Assembly (NCBI GenBank): GCA_028023455.1
Contig: JAQFVV010000278.1
Span: forward strand, 840,554-904,553
Direction of reading: 5' to 3'
Source of the DNA: Epiperipatus broadwayi
Taxonomy: Eukaryota; Onychophora; Udeonychophora; Euonychophora; Peripatidae
Length of the DNA stretch: 64,000 nt
The translations under genes were made by a program, and so were the position numbers. Below the pieces are notes generated by a model that did no database searches, was not told where the DNA came from, and was given only the letters and a program-made list of their open reading frames with translations. Positions 22,390 to 34,230 of the stretch are shown piece after piece (the first letter of the stretch is position 1; the number at the start of each line of letters is the position of its first letter).

Positions 22390-23095
22390 ACTTGAACTCA
22401 GATTTTCAAGCTCACTATAGCTATCCAATCTATCTTTTACAACCTATACACATGACCACATACCTGAGAAAATGACAAATGATCCTTAATATGCATATTT
22501 CATGTTGAATCACCACTCATCAGTTAGTCTAGATCATTATTCCTCACACATACATACAATCAGTGCTCAGTTTATATTAAGACAGCAAATCTTCAAATTT
22601 CAATGGATAGGCTTCAATATTTTTTACTCTCCAACTCTTCAGATACCCAGATCATTGAAACTCCAATGACGGAATGATCAAGGCACTTGTTGATGACAAT
22701 ATTATTGTCATACCCATGTTGAGCTTAAGTCAATCTGACTATTATGCTCATCTCTCATCTGTATTATTAAAGGAATATATTAATATCCTATTTGAGATGG
22801 GTCAAATTGACTTAAAGTCAACACAAGTATAACAATAATATTGGGCATTCCATCCTTAGAGTTTCAATGATATGGATGGCTGAAGAGTTGGAAAGTGGAG
22901 AAAATTGAAGCTTTTTCTGAAGAATGGTTGTATGTATGTGTGAAAGATAGTGATATGGACTAACGGATGAGTGCTAGTTCAGCATGAAATATGTATTTTG
23001 GAGATCATTTACCTTTTTCATATTTGCATGGTCATGTGTATTGGTTGTATAATATAGATTGGATAGCTATAGTGAACTTGAAAGTCCAAGTGCAA
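22390..23095. mobile_element. Foldback element, about 700 bp
   Basis: The ends are inverted: TCACTATAGCTATCCAATCT near 22412 pairs with its complement near 23055-23075. Inner blocks also pair (CATGACCACAT against ATTTGCATGGTCATG; ATTGAAACTC against GAGTTTCAATGAT). There is no coding capacity. It belongs to the family of the 26068-26400 copy; both contain GGATGGCTGAAGAGTTGGA-like and ATGGCTGAACAGTTGGAGG-like blocks. Confidence 0.7.
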
Positions 23096-23100
23096 ATCAC

Positions 23101-23122
23101 TTATATATATATATATATATAG
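23101..23122. repeat. (TA)n microsatellite
   Basis: A run of TA dinucleotides between two foldback elements. Confidence 0.9.
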
Positions 23123-23265
23123 TTGTGGAGGGTTAAGGACTTATCTGAAAGTACTTCTGTGGATTGAAAGACTATATATAATACTTAATTACCATTATAT
23201 ATATATATGAAAAACAAAAACAAGTTTTAATCATGTTAAAACCTGCTGTCACTTGTATATATGAG

Positions 23266-23922
23266 CAATAGATGGCATTTTACCAAAAACACCGACCAAG
23301 CATTTGTTTACATAAATGATCAAAGAGTCAGAATTTAACTATCTCTTTCATTTTAGCCTACCTTTAGATCAGCTGATTTCAAGCTGATTTGCTATCATCA
23401 GTGAAGGACAGAGCAAAGAAACTAGATCTAAACACTGACTCCAAGTGTTTATGCACAAAGTTTCTATCAGCTTGCAAGCGTGAAATTTTTCAGACCGATA
23501 AAGTCTTCAAACTCAGCCAAAACAAGCTAGATATCTATATGGGTCTGATCTCAGTTCAGTTTCTCCACATAGTCAAAGCCTCTGCAATCTATATCATTGC
23601 AGAAACCTTTAAAGGTACATTTATGAAAAACTGAACTGAGATCAGATCTATATAGATATCTAGCTTGTTTGGCTGAGTTTGAAGACTTTATCGGTCTGAA
23701 AAATTTCATGCTTGCAAGCTGATAGAAACTTTGTCCATAAACACTTGGAGTCAGTGTTTAGATCTAGTTTCTTTGCTCTGTCCTTCACTGATGATAGCAA
23801 ATCATCTTGAAATCAGCTGATCTGAAGGTGGGCTAAAATGAAAGAGATAGTTAATTCTGACTCTTTGATCGTTTATGTAAACAAACGCTTGGTCGGTGTT
23901 TTTGGTAAAACGCCATCTATTG
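23266..23922. mobile_element. 657-bp near-perfect foldback element
   Basis: It begins CAATAGATGGCATTTTACC and ends in the complement with a few changes. The two arms pair over about 290 bp each, around a centre near 23560-23625. Arm identity by eye is above 90%, so a transcript would form a very long hairpin. No clear target duplication: both flanks are AT-dinucleotide sequence. The 81-codon frame inside one arm is a by-product of the arm sequence. Confidence 0.85.
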
Positions 23923-26067
23923 ATTATATATATATATATAATTAGAATAGGAGCTACTATTTAATTTTACTCTTATTTAAACATTGGAGCATACTATTTA
24001 ATAATCTATTTACAAACTTTTGTATAATAGGAACTTTTTTGTTCTGATATCTGATAATTTATTAAGTATGAATGCATAAAAATGTTTTTATAATATTTCT
24101 GCTAAAGCACCATATTTGTGATGGACAATATACATTATGCAAAAATTTAGTTACAACAGAAAATTAGAATTTATATCACAAATATTATTCTATCTGTAAC
24201 TAAGATGCAAAATATATTTCTTACCAACAAATACATTAAAATCTGCAATAAGACTTTCTCAAAAAAGTTAAGGATTTTTACCCCTGAATTCTTGAATTTA
24301 ATAATGGACTATACGTTTTATAAACAGATAATTAATTTATTATATGATGCTAATGACAAATGATAATGTCATAAGTCTTTAACTGATGCATTTGAAATTC
24401 CAGAAATTGAAAAAAAAAACAGTTTGGATCTTATAGCAAGTACATCAACAGTATTTTTCCCCTTGTTTATCTCCTCTACTCACATCTTCATCATCCGAAG
24501 GTCAATATTTACAAGAAGAGGTTATTGTAATTAGAAATATTGACAGTTTTTGTGTTCTGGTCAGAATTAGATAATGTCAAAGAAAAGTCTTTCTTTCTAT
24601 TTAATTATATTGCCTTTTAAAATATCTATTTTTATTCATATCTTTTTTCCTTCCTTTTCTATCACTATTATATTTGAAAATATAATTATTTGTATGATAT
24701 TTATTAGGATTATGTAAGAATTATAGTTTAATCAGATTATGTGAAACTAATCACTATCATTACACCTGTATTTATTTCTATTATTAAGTTCCTTCCAGTT
24801 CCACCACAGTAATTCAAATTACAAACATTTGCTTGATTGCATAATGAAGTGTTTTTTTTTTATTCTTTACATTCTAGTGCTAAGAGATGTTCAATGAAGT
24901 TTATCATAAAGATAGTGCACTGAAACTGCATTTAGCATTAGATCATATTGCAAATTTGAATTTCAAATAGAAACAAATGAAAAAAATCAATATCCAGCTT
25001 TAGTAAATAGGATTTTTAAGTGAGCTGCTAAAATGCACATTTTCCCCCAATTAAAATTCCTGCCACATATTCTTTTTCAAAGAAACTCACTACTGATTGT
25101 GTTGTCCTTTGCACAGACCATAACTTAAGCTTTTATGTATTACAGCTTTTTCTTTCTTAGCATTTAGGACTCTTGAAGCAAACTAAAAACACTGGAGTCA
25201 AAATATCTGTCCATATAGTAATCTTATTGTCAGTGTTAGTGCAAAAATAAGCAAATAATATGAAAGTCTCATGATTATATACTTTATACTCACATAAATG
25301 ACTGAAGATACAAAAACACAGAGAAAAATATATTTGTATTAAACAATAACAATGGTGAATAACATCTTATCTTTCAAGCCAATAGATACCTTTGTTTAGG
25401 CAATGCTTATTAAATAAGTATATTTGGGCTTCATATTTGAAGCCTTACTTATTAGTTTGACCTAAGACTGACCTGACTTGACTGTCTATTAATCAATTGC
25501 TTTGAAATATAGAAACAACCTTAGTTATGCATTTTGCCACATTTAAAAAAGAAATCAAATAAGAATGATATATATAATGATTATGCAAGATATTAATCAA
25601 TGATTGAATTGTGTCTAGTTTTGTAACCATCAGCACATTATGTAATAATTACTATTCTTACTAAAAATATACTTAAGCAATATTATATTTATCTTGAAAA
25701 TCTTAGTTTATGATAAAATAACATCTTGGAATTAAAAAAATATATATTTTCCGTGATAAGAAAAAAAAGATCGAACTATTTTACCTAAAAAAGAGATGAG
25801 ATCATAAAACTTGTGAAAATGTTCGGTAAAATTTTTTATAGTAATAAAGAATAAAATGAATAGTTTCTCCCTAAAAAAACTTTTTTTTTACCATCTTTTA
25901 AACTGTAAAATATTTTAAATGAAGAGGTGAGATATGCAATTCAATTCATGGAGAAAGAAAAGCTCCTATAAAGAATAGAATTATTATTAATATTTTAAAA
26001 ATAAAATTAATATCTAACATACAGGCTATATATATATACCTGTACAAACAATGTAATATATAGAGTA
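23923..26067. other. AT-rich noncoding DNA
   Basis: No open frames or RNA. Short poly(A)/poly(T) tracts only. I see no repeat pair to other parts of the window. Confidence 0.4.
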
Positions 26068-26400
26068 TTTTGAGCTCAGACATTCACACGACCCTCAACT
26101 CTCCACACTATCTATCTCATCACCCATTTTCAATAGGATGCATGGCTGAACAGTTGGAGGGTGGAGTGTATTGAAGCCTGCCCATTAAAATATGAAAAAT
26201 AGCTATCTTAATATAAATCTGAGCACTTATTGTATATATGTGTGTAGATGATAATCTGGACCAACTGACAAGTGTGCTGGTTTAGCACGAAATATGTATA
26301 TTGGTGATTATTTATCTTTTAGACATGTATGTGGTCAATTGTTCCAGTGGTATGACATTGTGTGGAGAGTTGACGGTCGTGTAAAAAGCCTGAGCTCAAA
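26068..26400. mobile_element. Foldback element, about 330 bp
   Basis: The termini TTTGAGCTCAGACATTC and (complement) GCCTGAGCTCAAA are inverted, and the next blocks pair too (ACGACCCTCAACTCTCCACAC against GTGTGGAGAGTTGACGGTCGT). It is the shorter relative of the 22390-23095 element. Confidence 0.75.
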
Positions 26401-26439
26401 AATAAAGTTGATAAAAATATAAAAATTAATGGCAAGGCT

Positions 26440-27790
26440 ATATACCAAATTCCAAATGATAGATATTTACCATATAAATAAATCAATGCACCAGTAATGC
26501 TGATATTTAAAAACGGTGATAAAAAGATGTTATAAATTTATATGGGACTTCAGTAAGCTGTATATAAAATTATTAGCAATAAGATAACTTGCCTACAACA
26601 ATCTGAATTAATTTCCAAGGTGTATCAGATAAAAGTAAGAAAGGAGAACTAAATACAAATAATAATAAAACTAAAATAATATTTAATAAATTTTCTCAGA
26701 AGAGATTGATCAACTACAAATAAATTGGTCGGGTTATTAACACAAATGGAAGTTTATGGGACAAAATTAATCATAGAAGTAAATTTTGATGGGATGTTTT
26801 TGATAAAAATAACAATATTTTAATGGAATATACCTATGTATTTGAAAAATGTTTTTAATAGAGGTGTTTAATAGTTTTTATTTATGGATTTGTTATGTTT
26901 ATATGTCATTGTAATAAACACCGACTTGTAAAAATACAATTAAATTTTTGTCAATGCTTATATACAATATATATTTTCGATATATATGCAACTGTTATCT
27001 CTTTAATTTATATTGCTGGTTAGATATAGCATCTAGTTGCCTTGCAAATACTGAATGACAAGACTCAAGTATGTTTCTAGGTTTACCTAACATTTTCAAC
27101 TGTACTGTGGTAGATTGCCTCATATGAAGTTTATATTCTAGAAGCTTTCAGTTCTAGTGTGAACTCACCTTAATACTTAATATATTCAACAAGTTACATA
27201 GTGTCATTCAGCACTGACAATTATTTGTTCTTGACTGATTTAACTTCCAATGGACTATATTTATGGCCTGATCTCCTTCCATAATGAGGTCCATCAGCTT
27301 CACTGAACATCATTATTTATTGGCCTATTAGTTTGTAATGATGAATTCTCAATCCAATCAAGATGAAATGGAAGGTGTATGAGTTTATTAGTCAAAGATA
27401 AGTTGACCTATAATACAATATGTAGCTTTGACACTTAAAAGAAGAAAAAATCAAAGACTTCAGATAATTTAGTGAAAAATGTTGAGATGTATGTTAGAAA
27501 TAAGAAGAGGTTGAAAATAGAAGTACATGGGTAAAAGGAATATTGATGATATCAATGAAAGACTTAAGAAACTGAAATAGAGCTGAAGTAGAATTATTAT
27601 TAGAATAGATGATAATAGTTGGACAGTTAAAGTTTTAATCTGGATCCCAATATATTGCAAAAAATTTAGAAAGCAATCATATATGATATATGATAATGAT
27701 AAAAGAAATAAAAAAAAATGAAGGCATAATAAAAGACGAGTGTAATGATAACATTTGGAAAGAATCATCATCTTGCAATGAAGCAATAAT
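26440..27790 (+). pseudogene. Heavily decayed RTE LINE copy
   Basis: Plus-strand DNA is collinear with the better RTE copy at 43460-44284. 26680-26890 matches its FNRF, GQIIN and NHRIK coding segment. 27470-27700 matches the MLGVTRR, WAGHIARRDDNRW and NWIPRDC coding segment. Between them about 580 bp are unrelated, suggesting an insertion. Frames are broken throughout. Short frames on the opposite strand are not genes. Confidence 0.65.
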
Positions 27791-27958
27791 GTTTAAAAAT
27801 TATAATGATGTAAACATCAATTAAAAGCTTGATTAGTAATTATTAAAATGCATATTAATTGTATTCTTTTAATATATATATATATTCTTTTAATATATAT
27901 ATATATATATAGTGCAATCTACATCTTAGGATGTTTAAGAGTTATATACATATGTCAA
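27791..27958. repeat. Short AT microsatellites
   Basis: Two (TA)n tracts near 27873-27912, just upstream of the tRNA-like SINE, each preceded by TTCTTTTAA. Confidence 0.8.
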
Positions 27959-28048
27959 GAGTTGGTGGCCTAGTGGTTAGCATAGCTGCCTTCCAAGCAG
28001 TTGGCCTGGGTTCGCTTTCCAGTCAATGCATTTGACATATGAGAAAAA
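27959..28048 (+). mobile_element. tRNA-Gly-derived short SINE
   Basis: 27959-28030 closely matches metazoan tRNA-Gly: A box (TGGCCTAGTGGTTAGCAT), anticodon loop CTTCCAA with anticodon TCC inside a CTGC/GCAG stem, and B box GGTTCGCTTTCC. Acceptor pairing has one mismatch and two wobbles. A tail TTTGACATATGAGAAAAAA follows, shared with the SINE at 45290-45393, so it is a SINE or tRNA retrocopy rather than a working tRNA gene. CATATGTCAA just before and TTGACATATG just after form an inverted pair that would extend the acceptor stem. Confidence 0.65.
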
Positions 28049-28640
28049 ATAATTATATAAATATTTAAATGTATTTAAATAATATAATAATTTTTTTTTA
28101 CAAATATATAATTTTAAAATAGTTTTGAATTACAGAAATTTTGGAAAAGATTTTATAAACTTTCCCAAATCTTTTATACATAAATTCTAGTTATTGAACA
28201 ACTTTACAACTTGTGTTATTATTTAAGTGATATAAGTTTTGTAACTCAAGATTTTTCATTGGTTTAAAAGCGATTGACTATTCAACTTATGGTTAAATAA
28301 GTTTATTTACATATAAATGTATAATTTAAAAAAATTTAAGTCAGTCATATCAAAAGACATATAAACTAAAACATGATTAGGATTCATTTTTCAAATCTTG
28401 AAATTTTATGAATTTCTAAACTTTGTTAACAATCCTTAAATAATTTAATATAAATCTACAAATATTTTGAAATTACAAATATCACAGGAATTTTTATAAT
28501 AAACTATTGTGCATTTCAACAGTTTATAAGTCTTATTATTTATTTTCCTTTTCTATTATCAAGTCTAAAGTAATCATAAACAATAATGTTTACATTATAA
28601 TTTTTACATTAGACAATTGAGACAGTTGAGATTAGGAGAT
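28049..28640. other. AT-rich noncoding DNA
   Basis: No feature recognised. Confidence 0.4.
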
Positions 28641-28643
28641 ATA

Positions 28644-28756
28644 ATGCTCTGAAGAAGATTGCTGGGGCAATTGAAACTGTAAACTGTAGAAAAGGCTAGA
28701 AAATAAAGCATTGTAAAGGTAGTAAAGTGTTTGGACAATTGAGTATTATATGGTAA
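28644..28756 (+). mobile_element. Single hammerhead-like hairpin repeat
   Basis: CTCTGAAGAAGATTGC-TGGG-GCAATTGAAACTG, then AATAAAGCATTGTAAAGG and a GTATTATATGGTAAAC end. It matches one arm of the inverted pair at 30845-31094, here without its partner. Confidence 0.65.
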
Positions 28757-30844
28757 ACAATAATATTATTATATAATTTTTAAATGTTAGCACTAGAGTT
28801 TCTTAGTTTGCTGTGATGGTATAGCAAACTTTTCTTCCTCTTCTTCCTTATCTATTTCCCCTGTTTCCTTTTCTTTTTTCTTTTTTCTTCTTTTTCTTCT
28901 TTTCTGTTCTTTTTCTTATTATTATTATCTCCATAGAAATAAATTTGAATTCAGTTAGACATGTCCATCACAGTGTACCTATACTTATAAAATTATCTAT
29001 GATATTTTACTATACAAAAAATACTCAGCATAAATATTCTCTACTCATAAAAAATATGTATTGTGCAGTGCACAATAATAATACTTTCTTTAAAATGAAA
29101 ATACATACGTTTTACAATAAGTTTTTTTTAGACAGAAAATGTAAGAATTTATCCAATGGCTTCAATTTATTTTCTTATGGTAAAAAAGAAAAAAAAGGCT
29201 CTCATTTTTTGCATTGCCTTTTTTCCATACATTTCTATTTTTTTCTTCACTATTTTACAATACATTATTGGAGACTTTACTCCTAACTTTTCTAAATCTG
29301 AAAAAAAATGGTTGTAATAGTTTTAAGAACACAATCTATAATTTATTAAGAGTTTATTAATCAAATTTTTAATTTATTTTTGGTTTTAGATATTAAGCTA
29401 CAGATTATTTGAGCATAATCGATTGTTATTTCTCTTTATTCACAAATGTAATCATTATCTCTTTATAAATTATTGAACAAATTGTTTGACAAAACAATTT
29501 TTCATATAAAATGTGTAAACAGCAGTAGGTATCTCTATATTATTCTAAATTTATTTTCTTATTATTATATATAAAATATGGTATATATCTAATTATTTTC
29601 AATTAATCTAATAAAAATTTTACCATCAGATTTTAAATATGTTAATGTTTTCTGTCGTGGAAATTGTTTATTTGTCGTTGTTTTTTTTAAATTAAATTGA
29701 TTGTAGTTTAGTTTTGGTTTATTGGTGTGATCTCACCTATAAAAAAAAAATCTCTGTATTTGTGTAGATGCATAATTTTCTTTATAGTCTTTAAAACATT
29801 CTTTATTTAAAATGATTTTCCTTAGTCTAAAAGATATCTATAATTATGTCGTTTAACACTGCAATTGCTACTACTTAATTAAAAATATATTTCTTGCAAA
29901 TCATTAACATAACTTACTATAAGCTATAGCCCAAGTATATCTAAAGCAATGTTTTATTCAACTTTAGTAGAGCTATGTTTCTAAAACATAATTTTGAATT
30001 TACAATAAATAATAATTATTTTAAAAATGCAAACTTTCACTCACTGTTTTCTATCATTTATCATTTTCAGGTTAAACAACTAAGAGATACTTGTAAAAAA
30101 AATGATAAAAAGACATTTGTTACTGTTGTTTTGATATTGTTTAACCCACATTTAAAACAATATTTATAAAAGTGTAAGTGCAATTGTTTATCAAATCACA
30201 GACAATGGAAATCTGTATGGAAAGATATCTCTTATAATTACAAGCCTTTCATCTTGTTCAATTGATTTAAATGTATGTCCAAAATATACAGTTTTTGATA
30301 TAAATTTTTACATATGATTTCCATATACATTTTTGATGTTAAAATTAAAATGCAATTATTTATGGAAAATGATCTGCTGTTATATTTGGAGCATTACCAG
30401 TAACTTGATATCATGCATTAGTAATATGCTATTTTATTTAGGACTTCACCAAAATTTTGATATTATGCATTAATAATGTGTTATTAAATTATGGAATTCA
30501 ACAATGATCTGACATCATCCACTTTGATGCACTTCTAGAATATCTTAATTCCAAATGTATAAATATACTTTCTTTTTTATAATCAGATAAATGTTATTTT
30601 TTGACTATGTAATTTAATAAAAAATAATAATAAATGTTATGAATATTTTGGCATATATTTTGTCAACATTTATTACATGACACTTTATTGGTTCAACATA
30701 TTTTATGATTTTCTATAGTTTAGCACAGTAGTAAATTCTGAAGCAAGGCTTCTGCAATAACATTGAGAAGAAAAAAATCAGTTTATTCAAGTCAATACTG
30801 TGATCACCTGAACTTTGGATATTCAAATGTCTTATGATATACAG
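28757..30844. other. AT-rich noncoding DNA with a pyrimidine tract
   Basis: 28830-28925 is a long CT-rich stretch. Frames at 28945-29286 and 29975-30169 are chance readings through T/A-rich DNA with no motif. No RNA or repeat assigned. Confidence 0.4.
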
Positions 30845-31094
30845 GTATACCTTATAATAATCAATTGACAAAACACATTATTACTTTTACAATGCTTTAT
30901 TATCCACCCTTTCCTTCAGTTAACAGTTTCGATTGCTCCAGCAATCTTCTTCAGAACCTTACACCTCCTAATTTACTGTTGCTTCTGAAGAAGATTGCTG
31001 GGGCAATCGAAACTGCTAACTGAAGGAAAGGGTGGATAATAAAGCATTGTAAAAGTAATAAAGTGTTTTGTCAATTGATTATTATATGGTATAC
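30845..31094. mobile_element. Inverted pair of hairpin repeats, 110-bp arms
   Basis: The left arm (30845-30954) begins GTATACCTTATAATAATC. The right arm (30985-31094) ends in its complement, GGTATAC. Arm identity by eye is above 95%, with a 30-bp centre. Each arm holds a GATTGC-TGGG-GCAATC hairpin followed by GAAACTG. The arrangement is a complete foldback unit of the family also at 21120, 28644 and 59910. Confidence 0.85.
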
Positions 31095-31310
31095 ATTTGA
31101 CAATGTAATAGGAAATAGTAGTCATGATATCCAGGTATGTTATTAACCATATTGTTATTTATTAATTTATTTAATTCTGACAATATTCATATTATCAAAA
31201 TTATACTATTTATATAACAAAATATTCAAAATTATTCCATCCACTGATCCATATGTAAAAAAGTAGGTCATATACCTAAAATATTATAGTTTCCTCTGAC
31301 ATTAGTAGTA

Positions 31311-31829
31311 ATTACTCTGTTTAGCACAGGTGGCACTACTGTATGGAGTTTTGCTTTGCTTTGTTTATAAACAATTATGTGCTAGTATTGGAGATGTGAT
31401 CATGTGATGCTTGCTGGTTTAACACCAATCCTGCCTAATAGGGTAGTGGTGGATATGGTTGTTAAAAAGCCAAAGACACCAAAATGTATGGGTGCTGAAC
31501 TGAGTTCAGACCCATATGACTATATAAGCTATTGAGCTTAGATTGAAAATATTTTTTGTATTTTCAATTTCATGTTCATAGTTTTGTAGTTAAGTAGAGA
31601 TAAAAGGTGTTTGCTAGAGGGTTGAATTAGATCCTAAAATCTAGATGCAGTGCTCTCAGATCCAAAGCTCCTCACTGATGAAGGCCACAAGCCAGAAACT
31701 AGTCTGGGGATATTGGATGAGTAGGCATTAGATAGGGATTTTATGCACAAGCCTTCTGGCATCCATTGATTACTCTGTTTAGCACAGGTGACACTACTGT
31801 ATGGAGTTTTGCTTTGCTTTGTTTATAAA
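31311..31829 (+). mobile_element. Hammerhead-bearing repeat with 61-bp direct terminal repeats
   Basis: 31311-31371 and 31769-31829 are the same 61-bp sequence (one mismatch, GGTGGCAC against GGTGACAC), 458 bp apart, and a hammerhead-like motif lies between them. A direct-repeat-bounded unit with one ribozyme is what a 1.1-unit copy of a circular or tandem ribozyme element would leave. Partial relatives occur at about 34006-34080 and 35703-35795. Confidence 0.6.
31669..31710 (+). ncRNA. Hammerhead ribozyme motif
   Basis: Stem I TCCTCA (31669-31674) pairs with TGGGGA (31705-31710), with one G-U. Core CTGATGA is 31675-31681. Stem II is GGC-CACAA-GCC after an A-A mismatch at the core-proximal pair (31682 and 31694). 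GAAA is 31695-31698, the stem III palindrome ACTAGT is 31698-31703, and cleavage C is 31704. Invariant core bases are all present. The A-A mismatch and the tiny stem III would weaken activity as a monomer. Confidence 0.6.
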
Positions 31830-32069
31830 AAAATCTACAATTGTTTTAAACCTAATACAAAAATATTCTTAATAAAATATTTATTGTAAGTATAGACAAA
31901 TAAAACTAAGGAAAAGATTTTAATGTTTAGATGTCAAATCTTGAAGTCAAATATATTAGATGTGCATGTTTAATATAAACAATTATTAATAGTAATAGTT
32001 GAGATTTTATATATTAAAATAATTTTTCAAGTGACAAGATTGTACAAAAATTTAAGATTTCTGATCTTT
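31830..32069. other. AT-rich spacer
   Basis: No feature recognised. Confidence 0.35.
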
Positions 32070-32660
32070 CTTCTGATTTATAGGGATAGATGATGGTTAT
32101 TTAAGTAAATATATTCCAAAAAATTATTATAGACCTATGAATTATGATACTATTTCATTTGGAACTTGGGTTCTAGACAAAAGATCTATTTTTCAAAATA
32201 GGTAGAAACAAAGAGATAAACAATTTATGCTTAGTAAAAATAATAATATACCCATGATGCCTTAGAATGACTCCCATAATTTTAAAAACTTTATTTACCA
32301 TAATTTCAATGTGATGGTAAAATGTCTCATTGCTAGCAAACAATGCTGATCTCTTTATAAATATCTACCAAGTTTATTTTATGTTCTTCAATATAATAAG
32401 GATAGTTTAAGATTGTAGATTTATTGGAATAAGAAACAATCAAACATTTATCTAATATTAATAGCAATCTTATTACTTTTATAGCATTTCACAAAATTAT
32501 CTAAATATATATTTTGAAAAAAAAAAATGCAGTGAATGATTGATTTAATATTCTGAAATATTTTACAATCATCTGCATAATACAAAAGTAGTGAAAATTG
32601 AAAATTTTCTTCCAAATTATCTATGTAAATGTTAAATAATAATGGCACTAGGATATTGCC
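32070..32660 (-). pseudogene. Fragment of a non-LTR reverse transcriptase
   Basis: On the minus strand 32648-32448 reads PLLFNIYIDNLEE, then YYADDCKIF, then NKIAIN. These are the motif B/C region and following helix of a Jockey/CR1-type reverse transcriptase; the YADD box is intact. Further on (about 32300-32100) broken frames give MGVILRHHGY and LFLPILKNRSFV, matching the usual thumb-region LGVI and VRPIL positions. There are several stops and no ends preserved. Confidence 0.6.
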
Positions 32661-33011
32661 TATATATAATTATTATAAAATGATGTAGTCTTTTTTGCCA
32701 AAGGTAGAAATAACATACTTCTAAGGTGACTTATAGTTGGCATGTATAGCTAAGCAACTAAAAACAATATTATATCATAATGCTCAAATCTTCATCTATC
32801 TAGAAGCAGCTTAACAGTTTTCATTTTGAATTCAAAATGATGCAAATCAAAAGTTTATACAGTAACCAAAAGAATTATGACATTATATTTATATACTGAA
32901 CTATTTACACCATTTGATATTAAGTAGTGAATGTCTTTAGAAAAATTTATTTTATTTAAATTTTCCAATTACATTCAACTATTAGTGTATGTACAATATT
33001 TGTAGAGGTAT
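32661..33011. other. AT-rich spacer
   Basis: No feature recognised. Confidence 0.35.
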
Positions 33012-33142
33012 TTTTCTTTTTTTTTCTTCGGGTGTTGAAGACCTGACCAGTGACTGTACCAGCATGGAAATCAAACCTGGACCTTTACATTTTTGAATAT
33101 TGAATTTTATGGTACTGCTTTCACCAACTGAGCCTTTCTGCC
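33012..33142 (-). mobile_element. tRNA-derived SINE with poly(A)-like tail
   Basis: The minus strand starts GGCAGAAAGGCTCAGTTGGTGAAAG, cut here as an A-box type GGCTCAGTTGGTGA, followed 45 bp on by B-box-like GGTTTGATTTCC. A tRNA-unrelated part follows, ending AACACCCGAAG and an A-rich tail (complement of 33012-33026). The anticodon arm is replaced by AT-rich sequence. It is a different family from the tRNA-Gly SINE. Confidence 0.6.
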
Positions 33143-34230
33143 AAATTGTTTTGCGTAACTATTAAATATGGTATAAGATTATAATAGCATTGATGTTTTA
33201 TTTATGTATGATAAATTAAACCTTTAAATTTTTCACTACGTTCATGATACATAAATAAACTTAGGATATAAAGCATGAGTGTTTGGGGATGCTTTTCTTT
33301 ATATATATTGGAAAAATTAAAGTATATGTTATAAATATATTTAATAATAATTGGAATTTTTTTTCAAATATCTGTCAGAACAAGGGAATGATTTAATGAG
33401 GAGAAGTGTTTGATTTAATCACAGACTCATTAAAAATAATCTAACTAACATAAATACACGAACTTTTTTGAAAAACAGCTTCTGTTTTAAATGATTGAAG
33501 TGTACACTTTGGAAGCATTTTATCCATTAACAAATTAAGACCACAAATGTAACATTTTAAACTAAAAATGCAATAGACATGTCAAAGCCTGTCAAAATCG
33601 TCTATTTGGTTTAAGTGATATTTAGTCAGTAAATCATTATTTTTTTTATACATGTCTTTTATAAATGCTTGAAAAAGAATAAAGATTAAATATATTTGTT
33701 ATTGTTTTGTTTTTTTCCTTAAAATATTAATGCTAACCAAAACGAGAATAAATGTCGATAAAAAATATTAATGCCAATCAAAGCGAGATTGTCATCCTAT
33801 AATTTTTAAAACGTGTTAATTATCTAATTTATTTTGAGTAGATCACTATGAACTTTAATATTAATTTTGTGTATTTTATAGATATAAAAACTGATTAAAC
33901 ACATATTTTTATTAATGCATTTAACAATAAAAATATTATAATAGAATGGTATTTAATATGAATATGGGCCATGTACACAATCTGGAGTTTTAAGCCAATA
34001 AACATCACATGATCACCATTTCTGACATCCATTGATTACTCTGGCTTGCACTGAGTGGCAATATTTATAGATACTTTTCCCTGGAATTTGATTCTAGATC
34101 AAGTAAATTTTGGAGTTATTTTTAGTTTTCAAAAAGACAGCCTTTTTTTTAGTAATCCTTTGTCAAGTTTAGCTAATTTTCAATACTTAACAATAAATAG
34201 GTTTTTAGATATTATCAGCTATAAGTTATA
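33143..34230. other. AT-rich DNA with a fragment of the ribozyme-repeat family
   Basis: 34006-34080 carries CATCACATGATCACC, then CATCCATTGATTACTCTG, as in the 31.3-31.8 kb element, but without a hammerhead core. The rest is unassigned. Confidence 0.4.

Noticed and set aside
23389-23634. 81-codon ORF that looks protein-like
   Set aside because: It lies wholly in a foldback element; its mirror arm carries the complementary sequence and the frame is not kept there.
27959-28030. A functional tRNA-Gly(TCC) gene
   Set aside because: The acceptor stem has a mismatch, and the copy carries the same tail as a SINE with target duplications at 45290, so it is a retrocopy.
28945-29286. 113-codon ORF
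   Set aside because: Phe, Lys, Tyr, His and Ile bias matches AT-rich noise; no motif and no splice or promoter context.
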